Assembly: GCA_964036665.1 (NCBI GenBank)
Contig: OZ038526.1
Location: forward strand, 4,278,001-4,342,000
DNA: 64,000 bases
Direction: 5' to 3'
From: Gordius sp. MW1
Taxonomy: Eukaryota; Nematomorpha; Gordioida; Gordea; Gordiidae
This document shows, piece after piece, positions 24,501 to 35,553 of this stretch (its first letter is position 1; each line of letters starts with the position of its first letter). The notes under the pieces are model-generated. The model had not been told where the DNA came from. It saw only the letters and a list, made by a program, of their open reading frames with translations, and did no database searches. A program made the position numbers and the translations under genes.

Positions 24501-26931
24501 ATTGTTTACCAAATCGATAAAAAAATTAAAAAAAAAATATAAAGAAAAAAATTTACGGGCCCGGGCCGGGCTCGGGCCTTGTATAAATTTAACGGGCCGG
24601 ACCCGGGCTTATAAATGAATATTTTGACGGGCCGGGCCCGGGCTTTGAAATTTTACAGGCCCGTTGCAGGTCTCTAGTCGCAACTTCACTCTCAGGAGCC
24701 AGTACAAAACATGATGGTTTTTCTTATCAAAGGAAAGTTTTTAATAAGTATATATATCAAACATATATATTGTACTTATAGTTAGTAATGATGATGCCGT
24801 TGTTAGAAGGGTGAAATTTGTTTATTATATAAAAGACTAACTTGCGCTTACATGCAATGTTATGATGTAAATGTCTCAAAAAACTCATTCAAATTTAGTT
24901 GTTTTCGCGTATTTCTTTTTTATCTTAAATTATTATTATAATAACTGCTCTTAACTATTAAATTTTTCCATTTATTTAAACATTTACGATCTATTTTTAA
25001 AAAAATCATATTTTGTCTGCCTTTCTTGTTTAATTCGAATCCTGGCTACGCCCACGGACTTATAGTAAATTTGATATATAGTTACTACTAGAGACCTGAA
25101 ACGGGTATGTTTACGTCATTAGCCCACCCGTTATAAAAATTCACCAGCCCGAACCCGGTAGGCCCGTATAAAAAATTTAGATTGTTATTTTTTTACTGAA
25201 AGTTTAAACAATATATATAGTGTCAAAATGTTAATTGATAATTATGTATCTGTCAGGCGACTTCCAAGTAAAAATATTGAATTAATTACTCTAATGTTGC
25301 TGAGCGGTATAAATGGGGAGGCAACGATGGACAGCTGCCCCCTCCTCCTAAATTCAAACTTTCTTTATGAAAAATTTATTTTTTGCCTTTCTTTAAATCA
25401 TTACTGACCCCCCCCCCCCCTTCTAAAATCCTGGGTAAGCCAATGTAATTAGGTGTATATATAATCTCTAATTAACACCTATAATGCGCGTTGAAATATT
25501 AATGAATGAATTAAGCTATAATTTAATCTACCTTGTTATTTTAATAAACATCAAATAATTATAAATTACAACATTATAAAACAAACCTTTGTTTATAAAA
25601 CACAAAAAAAGATTAATTGATTTTATAACGGGTCTTAAATACGGCCCGAGTCCGCTAGGTTATATTGCGGCTCGTCCAGGCTAGTAACTACCTATATCGG
25701 ATTTAGAATTTTTTAAAATATCCATTCGGGTTTCAACGAGACTTTTAGTGAATGCGATTTTGCATCATTTAATAGATATATTAAGCAGAAAATCAATGGC
25801 AATATTAAAATCCTATACAATTTCGATCCATGGCTTTAGGCCAGCTCATTTATCTAATATGTTTTAGCATGTATCATACACAATCAATTAGAAACTGATT
25901 TTCATTCAAAATTTAATATAGTCCAATGTTTAAACGCTCTTTTTCGTTGTCGTTATTATTTTGAGCTCTTCAACTTGTACCTCTAGCTCCGTTGTTGCGG
26001 CGTCTCATCGTACCGCGATTGGTTTAGCACCCCTTACGGTTCGGTCAACACCTCTGTGCCGCAAAGCTGTTGCAGAAACATGAGTCAATGCGTGCGCAGC
26101 CATCTAGCCCTGAATGAAACTGTTGCCGATAAGCAAATTTACACTATCGTAAGTTCAAAACATTAAGTTTACTCAATTTAACCCGTTTTAAATGTTTTTG
26201 AGGTATTTTTTTATTGCACTCATAGACTAGATAGACTGCTCATCAACTTTATATATGTGTACCGTTTTTCCGCCATTTTAAAATGTGCACAAATGAGAGA
26301 AGACTTATAGATTATGAGTGATTTGGTTTATTAAATAGAACTTAATATAAAAATATTTAATTAGATAAACATTAAAAACAGCATTTTAATATATATCATT
26401 TACAAACTTCAAAAATAAAAATATTGGGATGATGTGGTATTTATGCAATTTAGTGCCATCTGCATTTTATAAAATAATCATTTATTAACGATCTTTTTTA
26501 TTTATCAACTAATGATGACGGTAATTTCATTTTTTCTGTTTTAACAAAGAAAGACATGCTAGATGGTTAAATTATTAATGGTGGACTTAACATGCACATT
26601 TGAGCATATGAAACATATGAGCGTTTAATGATTGCACCATAATGATATATTTTAAAATGTTTTATGACATGCAATAGGGATGTCACAATGTGGTCGTTTC
26701 TTATGTCAAGAAAAACATGGCCAAACTGGGGGGCATGGCCTTGGCAATCGCCTTTTTCCACGTAAAATGATCTTATGATTTAATAACTTTGAATTGAACC
26801 CTTATATTTCCACTAAAATTGATATACATATATATTTCTATGCTTTCTATTTTTAGATTTTGGGATTCGTGTTTAGCTTTTATTTAGCTAAGGTTGCTTT
26901 GAAAGCTCAGTACCAGAATTTGGATGAATGA
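21573..26931 (+). CDS. Tetraspanin family membrane protein (complete, 7 exons)
   Basis: Exons 21573-21650, 21685-21873, 21915-21989, 22073-22162, 25987-26148, 26678-26761 and 26857-26931, all in phase 0, give 250 residues with a TGA stop. Order: short N-tail; TM1 (CLKGVLMIFNALFWISGIAI); small loop; TM2 (LIGIGALIIAVGTLGCCC); TM3 (YAVVLFLIFLIQVIAGISFY); large extracellular loop; TM4; tail KAQYQNLDE. The loop has the tetraspanin signature: CCG at 147-149, YRDW, PQSCC (172-173), a further Cys near 179, and GC at 199-200, giving six cysteines. NXS/T sites include NYS, NTS, NMS and NET. Length fits TSPAN6/7-like members. Tetraspanins organise integrins, receptors and proteases in membrane microdomains; the partner here is unknown. 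Intron 1 is only 34 bp and intron 2 is 41 bp, whereas intron 4 is 3.8 kb and packed with transposons. Every junction keeps frame, which strongly supports the chain. Confidence 0.9.
22912..23180. mobile_element. Decayed CATGGGCGTAGCC-family element with an internal duplication (tetraspanin intron 4)
   Basis: Left 'gcgtagctaaggtttgaatta' and right 'acttcgcctatggctacccccc' are decayed forms of the family ends. The interior contains the 60-bp tandem duplication listed next. Boundaries are approximate. Confidence 0.45.
22982..23107. repeat. 60-bp tandem duplication
   Basis: Two nearly identical 60-bp units (22982-23041 and 23042-23101) around 'aaagaaaaattttggattt', with the start of a third. Because 60 is a multiple of 3, it creates repeated open frames on both strands (22817-23137 minus, 22925-23146 plus); these are not genes. 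Confidence 0.85.
23316..24676. mobile_element. Non-autonomous hAT element with perfect TSD, in tetraspanin intron 4
   Basis: Ends TAGAGACCTGCACGG and GTTGCAGGTCTCTA, flanked by GTCGCAAC on both sides (23308-23315 and 24677-24684). Both termini carry dense GGGCC/CCGGGC repeats. No transposase frame is visible. A repeat segment shared with 31714-31885 lies inside at 23801-24008, so the interior is itself composite. The perfect duplication suggests a fairly recent insertion. Confidence 0.88.
23801..24008. repeat. Dispersed repeat, copy 1
   Basis: Blocks 'attaattgctatgcaattta', 'cttgtaattttt.aataattgc', 'gggtttttaatggc.gtggac' and 'taatgaccgctg.ttggcttt' recur in order at 31714-31885. Family unknown. 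Frames on both strands here are not supported as genes. Confidence 0.6.
25030..25057. mobile_element. Right-end fragment of the CATGGGCGTAGCC family
   Basis: 'tcgaatcctggctacgccca' matches only the right terminus; the left half was not found. Confidence 0.45.
25089..25683. mobile_element. Non-autonomous hAT element, tetraspanin intron 4
   Basis: Left end TAGAGACCTG, right end CCAGGCTA, flanks GTTACTAC / GTAACTAC (7 of 8). The right part matches, in reverse, the fragment at 12946-13110. A miniature element lies inside at 25310-25445. It ends about 300 bp before tetraspanin exon 5. Confidence 0.65.
25310..25445. mobile_element. Decayed CATGGGCGTAGCC-family element nested in a hAT element
   Basis: 'aatggggaggcaacgatgga' plus 'cagctgccccctcc', then a C-run and 'aatcctgggtaagccaatg'. 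The ends are eroded but the block order is that of the family. Confidence 0.55.
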
Positions 26932-27743
26932 AAAACTTTGTTGAATTTGATTTGCTTCCATCAAATGGCGCCATCCACTGATTTTTTCCAAACCTACGCT
27001 CATTACAGAAACTCTTCCTTTGACTATTTTATTTATTGAATATTATTTTATGTTTCCTTCATGCCAAATAATGTTCATTTATTAAATGTTAGATTATTTA
27101 TTGTTTATATTTACCATTTGCTGATTGTATCAGGTTCTTACAGATCCGTCCTAATCAATCTAATATCATTACCTCAGTTAAAAGTGTTAATTTTTCGTGA
27201 ATAAAATATGCATATCATCAGAGTTATGAGCCTCATTTATTGTTTATAAAGTTAAAAGTTATCAATGGGACACATTATTTTTTTCAGCTCCTAGCAATGC
27301 AACTTTTATAAACATAGAATAGATAAACTGTTCATCAACGCACAAAATGTGTACTTCCACCATTAGAATGATAACATGGTAAAGTGGTGATTATATAGAT
27401 ATTAGTAATTTTTGTAAATCAAACAATCTTAAAAAGGTAAATGAAAAAAATATTGAAATTGGTTAGACATAAATTGCATAGCAATTAATAGCAAAACAGC
27501 ATTCTAAAATAAACATCGTTAACACAATACATAACATACAAATTATAAATGTAAAAACTGAGACGAAGGTTTGTTTAAAAATATTGCGCCATTATATTTT
27601 GTATAATCTTAATTTATTGACGTCCGTTCAAATTTATAAACAAGTGAGGAAGGTAAATTGACTGTTATAGCGCAAAATGACATGGTTGAAATACACCAAT
27701 TGTTGTCGTTAAAATGGAGAAAAATTTGACACAATTTACTATG
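26932..27743. other. Tetraspanin 3' UTR and downstream flank
   Basis: Probable 3' UTR to about 27220, then AT-rich DNA. No other gene recognised; the minus-strand open frame at 27609-27878 is created by the hairpin element that follows. Confidence 0.45.
27200..27205 (+). terminator. Candidate polyadenylation signal of the tetraspanin gene
   Basis: AATAAA about 270 bp after the TGA stop. It is the clearest signal in the 3' flank. Confidence 0.45.
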
Positions 27744-27879
27744 GTGCCCTATCAACTCGCCGAAAACAATCTGGCCGAATTTAATGTCCCCCAGCTTAAA
27801 ATCGTCCCCCAGGGGGACCTTTTTTAGCTGGGGGACATTAAATTCGGCGAGATTGTTTTCGGCAAGTTGACGGGCCACC
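27744..27879. mobile_element. Fold-back (Mutator-like) miniature element with 9-bp TSD
   Basis: Near-perfect hairpin: left arm GGTGCCCTATCAACTCGCCG..., right arm ...TTGACGGGCCACC, with 'aatttaatgtcccccagct' and its complement close to the loop. Flanks ATTTACTAT / GTTTACTAT (8 of 9). The 9-bp duplication is typical of the Mutator-like superfamily. A longer relative is at 34609-34851. Confidence 0.75.
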
Positions 27880-28473
27880 GTTTACTATATGGAACATATG
27901 GCATGAGCATTATATTATCTCGGACCCAGTATTTTTATGTTAAGCTTTAAACCTAGTGTGTTCTACACTTCGTATAGAAGCAATCTTTTTATGTGCAATT
28001 ATTGTGGGGTTGCCTAATAATTACACAACAATATTAATATTCCTAGCTTAACACGGAACAGTATTGTTTTTTCTAGGGGATGGCTAAGAAATAAGCTATT
28101 AGTTGTAATGATAGTTAAATGCAAATTAAATTTTATTACAGTTGCATGTATTTTTCCTATGTCCAATTTCTGTTTTGATCTTATATTTAATCAATTACCT
28201 TCCCAGGCTCTCCATACGATTTCAATGGTATAATTAAATGCAGTTGTTTTTCAAAACTCTGTCTATTATAATTAAATTTAAAATAATTATCAAATCGTAT
28301 AAATTAGATATTTTCACCAGCTTGATTGTGGTGTATCTAATTTTTTAATAATGGGAGGGGTCAAAGTTTAATACGGGGGTTGAAATTTGTTATGGTTGTT
28401 TGTTTGTCAAATTTAATTGCATACTGATTTCTAGGCAAATTATCTTATACCCTAATTAGTACACATCGATATT
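27880..28473. other. Intergenic stretch
   Basis: AT-rich; no gene or repeat recognised. Confidence 0.4.
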
Positions 28474-28632
28474 CATGAACATAGTCAGGGGGACAAAGGG
28501 AGGGACTTCTGCCCCCTCTGTCCAATTTTTTTAATTTAATCTAATGATGGCTTAAATTTCAAAAAATTATCATTTTGTCCCTCTCTTAATCATTATTTTC
28601 CCCCTCTGATTCCAATTTTGGCTACGCCCATG
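28474..28632. mobile_element. CATGGGCGTAGCC-family miniature element
   Basis: Left end CATGAACATAGTCAGG, right end TTGGCTACGCCCATG, flanks TCGATATT / TCAATATT (7 of 8). Confidence 0.75.
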
Positions 28633-30890
28633 TCAATATTATATTTATATATCCATTTAGGTCTTCTCGCTGCCAAAAAAATAAAACTTGGATGCTATTT
28701 ATCAAAAAAATGCATATAGAGGTAATGTTTGATGTCAAAACAATAAAATTGCAAACATTTCGATATAACCAATAAAATATTATGTACAAGAGAATTATTT
28801 TAGATGATAGTAGGCTAAAAAAATATATTTTTTTGATAAAAGTTATAACCTTCAAACCAACTCCGGGCCGCAAGCATTTTGAAATTTTCAACCTAACCCC
28901 TACTCGATTTCTAAATTTTCAGCACACGGGTTGGGTTCGGGTCGGGTTTCGAGTTAACTTGTATTAGCTTTTCCTAATTTAGTGTCCATGTTTTCTTATG
29001 GAAAGTAACCGATCTTGCAATAGATATATATGTTTTGCTCTTGAGTAATATTGACATGTTCTTTTAACCATAATATAATAAACGAATTTTGTATCCTTAA
29101 TTTCGTATTTAACACTCTCACGTTTCGTTTATTCTGAAACCACATGGATGGCTTTTGAACCCTATACTAATTTGTATAGATTGAGCCATAAATTTTTTAA
29201 TTTATTAAATATTTGGTTGTATGTAAGAGTGCCAAATAGCTATTTCTCAATTAGTGGATACTAGTTTTTTGTTGAATATATAGATTTAGTTTACTGTTAT
29301 TATACACGTGATTCAAGAAATTTTTTCCTTAATGTGTTAATCAAAGATTAATATCTAGAGATTTACTATTATGAGCTTTTTGAAGATTTTAAATGTTTGT
29401 TAAATTTTACATAATAAAATTACCCACCATTGGATTTACATATATAGATAGTTCTAAATAATAGACAAATTCATTATATTTTCCCTCTCTAACTCTAGAC
29501 TATTTTATTTAAAAAGACAGCTAGCAATGTTTCATTACTATTCAAGGCTTTTCTCAATAGACTGTGCTTAGCAAAATTTAATTATTAATGGCTTAAGTTA
29601 ATATTTCATTGGTTAATATCTATAAACTTGCGTAAATAGCTTAAAATTAATTAGCTTCGATTTATTTATACATTTTTTACTTTATTTATATACATTCAAT
29701 ATTTTTTTAAAAAAAATATATTAAAACAATGTCCGTCAAAAAACAATGAGTTACACCAATGATTTGGCACATTTTATATTTTATAATTAGTAGGGAAAAT
29801 AATTCTTCATTCATTCATTACTGATCATAATAATTTCAATTTAACTAAACCACCAAATATGAATAGATATAAGGTATGACTTTGTATTCTTTTATATTTT
29901 ATAATACACCCTTCATGTATTTTGTATAATTTTTGTAAAATTTTATTATGAAGTATACCAAATTTTAATTCTACTTGCATTTTAATTATTTAAATTTATA
30001 AACTTTTAAATGTATTAGTGTATTTTTATTTTTGAATTTATATATTATTTCAGCATTCCCATTAAAAAATTGTCATAATAACTATGCTTGGCAAACTAAG
30101 TTTATTTTATATAAAGGTTTTTAGAATTTGTTGATAACTTAAATGATTTTTTTTGTTAAGTTAATATTAATAAACTTATAAATGTATAGTCAAGTTATAA
30201 AGTTAAGTTTATCTTATGAACTAGAAGTCATTATATTTAAAAAGGTTTTAAGACATCTGAGAACTAATAATTTAACGTATTTAGATATATCACTAAGGCA
30301 CCTTTTTAATTATATGATAAGAAATAAGAGAGTTAGTATCTGTTGGCTATCAAATTGAAATTTAATATCTTATAATCTATTTTGTTCTCACAATATTTTT
30401 GTATCAACTTTTATGTTTTAAATGAATGTTAAGTGCATTTTAAATATCTTTACCTCATCAAGATATTTTTCAATGCATAACATATGTGTATAAACCCATC
30501 ACATTTTTACATGCCAAATCAATGATTTTTCATACCTCCTTTTACTTGTCATCCACCACATGATACAAGCATTTTTTCACCATTGATCATGTGCCTCAAA
30601 TATAACCTCCTCTTCATATTATATTTTACAATATCTTCTATGCCACCTAATTTCATAATTTGTCAACCTTTAGGCCCGGAAATATCAGTTAACGTTTATT
30701 TACATTTTCCCTAATTTAAGTTTATCCTTTTTTGGCACGCATTAATTTGTACGACTTTTCATGTATTCTTCTATTCAAAAGTATAATCTCTCATCCGTCC
30801 TGTTTTCAAAAATGACTTTTCGATGTACCTAGTGTTTTAACATGCTAAATTTTTGAAACCCGTAGCACATTTTGCCTCATTGGTCGTCTT
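28633..30890. other. AT-rich intergenic stretch with a hAT-end fragment
   Basis: No gene. At 28860-28965, repeated ACCC/GGGTTCGGGTCGGG units resemble the termini of the hAT element at 10290-11234, suggesting a decayed end. From 29000 to 30890 the sequence is very AT-rich with nothing recognised. Confidence 0.4.
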
Positions 30891-31001
30891 CATGGGCCTA
30901 GCCAGCATTGGGATTAGATGGGGACAATTTTAAAATTTTAACCATAATTCTATTGGGGCAGCCGCCCTTCCTTGCCCCCCCCCCCCCCGGATATGCTCAT
31001 G
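30891..31001. mobile_element. CATGGGCGTAGCC-family miniature element
   Basis: Left end CATGGGCCTAGCCAGC, right end GATATGCTCATG, flanks GTCGTCTT / GTCGTCAT (7 of 8); 111 bp. Confidence 0.75.
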
Positions 31002-32519
31002 GTCGTCATTATATTTTTGCAAATCCTAGGGACGTTGGGCATAAAAATAATTTAAATTTGCTTTAATGTAAATACTTTTGATACTAAATTTATGGAGGAA
31101 CCTCATGATATTTTGTCATTACACCTCACGTCCATTTATATACTCTCTATGCGCAAATTACTTCAAAGTAAGTAAGATTTTTCTGTTATTTAAGCTTTGG
31201 TCCCCAGCCCATCCCACCTTTGATCGATTTCAAGCCGGGTCACCGCACCATACATAACACATCTTTGAATGTTTTTGTTTTGTATGCGCCATACTGTTTG
31301 TTCGATTTCGGGAGGCCAAACCACAACTTAAGCCGCGCTAGGCTTTGTTGCCCTCCTCGCTCACCCCGAGGACCCTCTAGTGCGATGAAGTTTAAAAAGG
31401 TCCGCCGCCTGCTACTAGTTTTGTAACTAGCTATTCAATTAATCATATCCACTACTACGTATCCAGTTTCCATTATTTCCCCTTTTGGCGATAATTACTT
31501 TTTGCCTGCGCTCTTAGGGTCTCTACACAGGTCCGCACTCTGATTAATCGATACAAAATAGACGCGGCGCCTTTGCCACCCATTTTTAGCATTGTAATTA
31601 CACTAAGCACGTTCGAAAACCCACAATAATTTTAACCGGTGTGACCGAAGGAACGTTGTTTCTTGATATAATCGGTATTACGTGGCCCAAGTACGGCTCA
31701 ACCTTCGCCAATTATTAATTGCTACGCAATTTATGGGCTCGCTACTTGTAATTTTGGAATAATTGCTGTTAAAACTTACACGGGTTTTTAATGGCTGTGG
31801 ACTTATGCATTTTGCTTTCGCCGCAAATAGACTAGCTAATGACCGCTGGTTGGCTTTAAATTTTTGACCTTGCCCGAGCTTAAATTTTGAGCTTTAGTCT
31901 AAACTATCTGGGAAACATTAAGGATGTAAGTTAGTCGCTTTAGTTAATTTCTCACCTTTATATTAAACTAGATGAACCCGGCAAACGTTGTTTTGCCATT
32001 TACCCGGGTGTATTAGCAGAATATATATCATCTTATAGATAAATTTCAATAGATTAAGGATATATCAAATTTAATTGGTAAGTGTTTATTATGCAAAGAA
32101 TTTTAAACAAATAGTTAAAGAGGGTCCAAGGCCCAGGCCCACCCAAGAGAGAAAACCTGGCCCCATGCCCCCCCCCCCCCAAGGGAAAAATTTAGGCCCC
32201 CTGGCCCTTCAAGCAATTTTTTTTTAATTTTTTGTAATTAAGAAACAATATCATAATTATATATTTGTTTCTGAATAAAACTTTTAATTTTGAACTTAAT
32301 AATGTCCGAAGAACTAAGATATATCAACATTGGCACTTTGTTAATAGTATTTTTATTTTTCTCCTTATTTACCGCGCAAAAAATGACAAAATTAGATTTT
32401 TTATTTAGCCACGCAGGAGGGGACACGACCGTCCTATAATAATAATAATTGACGTGAAAAACAAGCAAAAAAATGACTTTGATACTCAATGTTTCAAATC
32501 GTAAAAACAGCATATGCCT
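31002..32519. other. Intergenic stretch of mixed composition
   Basis: 31200-31720 is richer in G and C than its surroundings and has a 68-codon open frame (31220-31426) without any domain I recognise; it might be an isolated exon or a repeat. The rest is AT-rich with a C-rich patch at 32110-32215. Confidence 0.35.
31714..31885. repeat. Dispersed repeat, copy 2
   Basis: Shares ordered blocks with 23801-24008: 'attaattgcta.gcaattta', 'acttgtaatttt', 'gggtttttaatggc' and 'taatgaccgctggttggctt'. Copies differ by substitutions and small indels. Family unknown. Confidence 0.6.
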
Positions 32520-33581
32520 AGTGTTGTGACGGGCGCGCTAGATAGCGCGCCCTACGGTGTGCTGAGGGGGTATTGTAGTCCCAAGGAAAAGAGCCACACC
32601 CACGCTGTTAGTCTCCTTTTCTGGTGAAGACATTAGTGTGGGTGTGTTGAATACCGACCATTAGTAGTCTATTATTTTTTCATAGAGACCCGATAGACCC
32701 TTAGATACATGCTAAGGGGGTGTTATTAGCTAGTTGTTATTGTCATCATTATCAACACGATGTGTGCTGTCGTTGTGCGTGCAGTGCAGTCAAATTTGTT
32801 AATCTAAGCTATCCTATCTATAAGTGTAAGTAAACTAATATAAAAATAGAATTTTCTAAGTACCGGACAGGACATTCAACTTACTTTTATTATAACAATT
32901 TAGTCAGGGGCGTACGCAGGATTGTTTAGATTTTTTTTTTGGGGGGGGGTGGGTGTAACCGGAAAGGAGGGTTACAATATCAAATAAATTGTATCTAAAC
33001 TTGGTGTTTTTGTTATGCCCCTCCAAAAATATAATGTTCTTAAGCCCTTGTCAATTTTAAACACTGTAACAAGTAAAAGCACAACATACATTTTATTTCA
33101 AAAAAAAATAGTTACAAAAAAATTTAACCATGAAAATTTTATAACCCCCTCCTTCAAAAAATCCTTCTTATGTTTCTAGGTTTTTATGTCTTAAAGTCTT
33201 TGATGTAACTAAACCATAATATTTTAACCCATTTAATTTAGTTATTAATCAAAAAACTTATCATTCCTACTCCCCCCCCCCCTCATTTACGCCACTGATT
33301 TATCCACAGCGTTGCTATTTTATGTTAAAAAAAGTAAATAGTACAACCCTCATGCCTTATTTGTTTCATCAATGTGATGGTTAATGTGACTAATAAAATG
33401 GCACATGTGGCGGTTCTATTTTCTACAATTTAGGACCATGGGGGAGGGGATTAGTAAAAAAAAAGGGACCTTACACTAGGCAAGCGCGTCTTACGAGGGA
33501 CCTTTATAAGGGTGTGGCTTCTTAGTCTCTTTCTTTCTATTAAGGCGTGGGTGTAAAATGGCGCGCCGCATAACAACACTA
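32520..33581. mobile_element. TIR DNA element with 9-bp TSD, about 1.06 kb
   Basis: Left end AGTGTTGTGACGGGCGCGC and right end GGCGCGCC...AACAACACTA are inverted matches, flanked by CATATGCCT on both sides (32511-32519 and 33582-33590). The left end also holds the palindrome GGCGCGCTAGATAGCGCGCC. A 9-bp duplication suggests the Mutator-like superfamily. No transposase frame. A second element lies inside at 32904-33297. Confidence 0.7.
32904..33297. mobile_element. Second miniature-element family, nested copy
   Basis: Left end GGGGCGTACGCAGGATTG, right end ATTTACGCCACTG; the interior shares 'ttacaaaaaaattta.cc.tgaaaattttataaccccc' with 20279-20535. Flanking duplication not clear. Confidence 0.5.
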
Positions 33582-33955
33582 CATATGCCTACATTTATCA
33601 CACTACAAACGATAGATACGCATTTGATTGACATTTTATTATACGTCAAAACGTATAAAACAAAATATCTCAAAAACTACTGGACCGATTTGACTCTAAC
33701 AAATCTTAAAACATGCTCCGGAGTGTGGGTAATAAAGTGTGAAATTTTGAGCCAAATCTGTCCGGTAGTTTTCCAAAATTGGTGGCGGCATACATACATA
33801 CACACATACATAGTTTCATTTTTATATATAAGATTTACGGTGACATTAAGGGAGCGAGGATGTTGATTTGGGTTAAAGCTAACCCCGAATCGAAGGGGTT
33901 TGAAAATATATTTGAATTTTTGCCGATATTTGACTACCTCAAACATATGTCACCT
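33582..33955. other. Repeat-like stretch, possibly Helitron-related
   Basis: 'ctcaaaaactactggaccga' with 'ttttatatataagattt' at 33667-33837 resembles 'ccaaaacggctggaccgatt' beside 'atatataaaattctcgtg' at 51880-51945. This wording is widespread in arthropod Helitron-like and other dispersed repeats, as I recall it. The open frames on both strands here look like repeat by-products. Confidence 0.3.
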
Positions 33956-34131
33956 CATGGGCGTAGCCGAGGGGGGGGGCAGGGAGGGGCGGCTGCCCCC
34001 CTCTAAATCCAAAAATGTATTCTAATTCATTAAAATTATGGCTTAAATTTTACAAAATGTTCATTTTGTCCCTCCCTAAATCATTATTGCTCCCCCCCCT
34101 CCCTCTAATTCTAATGCTGACTACGCCCATG
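33956..34131. mobile_element. CATGGGCGTAGCC-family miniature element with perfect TSD
   Basis: Ends CATGGGCGTAGCCGAGG and TGACTACGCCCATG, flanked by TGTCACCT on both sides (33948-33955 and 34132-34139). Confidence 0.88.
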
Positions 34132-34608
34132 TGTCACCTGCCACCTCGACACGCCTTAAACAAGTTTGCGCTGGATACCTGTGAAATACGGACACCATGA
34201 AGTTTAGCTATTTGTCACATTCTCACGATACTTCGTTCGAAGTTGTCCTTCCCCGCTCGGTGATATTTACTTGTAGTTAAAATCGATTTTCAGGGTTTGT
34301 GACCTTAAAGCAGCATGTTGCCGCGTCTCTTAACTTTTTTGAACGACACAGTCGAGGTGACAAAACGCGACCTCATTTTCCCATCATTTTACATTATATA
34401 ATATAAGGTGCTGGTTTATTAAATTAGAATAGGTAATAAAAATTTCTACGATTGTCATAAGCGAGCTTTAACACTTCAGAAAGCCGGGCGGCAGCAAAAT
34501 ATAGTCATGTCTTGAAAACGCCAAACCCGAAAAGTTGTTTATTTTCTCCCCAACACACCAACGAAATGTGAATAACATATCACGTAATTTCCATGATACA
34601 TTTTTAAA
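34132..34608. other. Intergenic stretch
   Basis: No gene or repeat recognised apart from the target-site flank of the next element. Confidence 0.4.
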
Positions 34609-34851
34609 GGTGGCCCGACTTGCCGAAAACCATCTTGCCGAATTGAATGTCCCAATGTTAAAAAATGTCCCCTAAATTATAAAATGTCCCCCAACAAAAA
34701 AGCATATTAATCATCAAATATCGGATTAAAGTTATATTTTTTATAAAAAAATTGATAATAATTATAAAATGTACTCAATTTAAGGCCTTCATGATACTGG
34801 GGAGATGTTCGTTAATGTCCCAGGGTGAATTCGGCGAGTTGATAGGGCACC
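34609..34851. mobile_element. Mutator-like miniature element with perfect 9-bp TSD
   Basis: Ends GGTGGCCCGACTTGCCGAAAA and GGCGAGTTGATAGGGCACC, flanked by ATTTTTAAA on both sides (34600-34608 and 34852-34860). Shares terminal sequence and the 'aatgtccc' motif with the hairpin element at 27744-27879, but has a longer AT-rich centre. Confidence 0.8.
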
Positions 34852-35329
34852 ATTTTTAAATAGTGGTTTTTACTACTGCTTATATTTGAGACCATTTCAT
34901 ATTCACCTGAATTTGTATATTTTAGCGACATTGAACAGGTGTAGTACTAGTATGTCTTTAGTCAGTCCTAAGTTTGTCAGTTTTTAACTAACGCCGTGAT
35001 GAACGCTTTGTTTATGAAGTTTTGAAACTTCTTCAACCAATTGTAATATTCAACTAACGACATGGACTTAATTGTAATCCTTGTTAAAAGAATGAATGCG
35101 ACCCAAAATAATTTTCTTATGGGAAATATCTATCTTTTAGGCACCCCTGCCTAATCTAATTTATTTGAGCTCTCGTGCAATGCCTATTTACCCCGAATGC
35201 CAATTTTTCGATCTCATTTTGCAACGTAACCGATCTCGGTTGATTTCCTTTCTATTTACCTAGCCCGTGTTGTCGTAATGATGACGACATATTTTATTTT
35301 GATTTTATCAATGATTGATATCTACTCCC
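34852..35329. other. Intergenic stretch
   Basis: AT-rich; no gene recognised. Confidence 0.4.
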
Positions 35330-35447
35330 CATGGGCGTAGTCAGGATTTGACTCGATGATATGGTGACACAATTATCATGATCTTAGTAAATATTATAGA
35401 ATTTTTGGATTTAGGAAGGGGGGTCAAGCCCATTCCCCTATCCATGT
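35330..35447. mobile_element. Partial CATGGGCGTAGCC-family element
   Basis: Left end CATGGGCGTAGTCAGGATTTG; the interior has a family block ('attatagaatttttggattt') but no matching right end before the next copy begins. Confidence 0.6.
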
Positions 35448-35553
35448 CATGGGCGTAGCCAGGGAGGGGCGGCTGCCCCCCTCTAAATTCATTTAAACTT
35501 CATAAAGTTATCATTATTGCCCCCCTCTCATTCCAAACCTGGCTACGCCCATG
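35448..35553. mobile_element. CATGGGCGTAGCC-family miniature element, adjacent to a partial copy
   Basis: Ends CATGGGCGTAGCCAGGG and CCTGGCTACGCCCATG, 106 bp, among the shortest copies here. Flanks share TCCATG but offset by one base. It may have inserted into the right end of the neighbouring copy. Confidence 0.75.

Noticed and set aside
27609-27878. Minus-strand 89-codon frame
   Set aside because: Most of it is the hairpin element at 27744-27879 read through; no domain.
31220-31426. 68-codon frame in a G+C-richer patch
   Set aside because: No family similarity, no convincing splice partners; kept only as a note in the stretch entry.
33491-34006. Several overlapping frames on both strands
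   Set aside because: They fall in dispersed repeat sequence with simple 'catacatacacaca' runs; nothing supports a protein.
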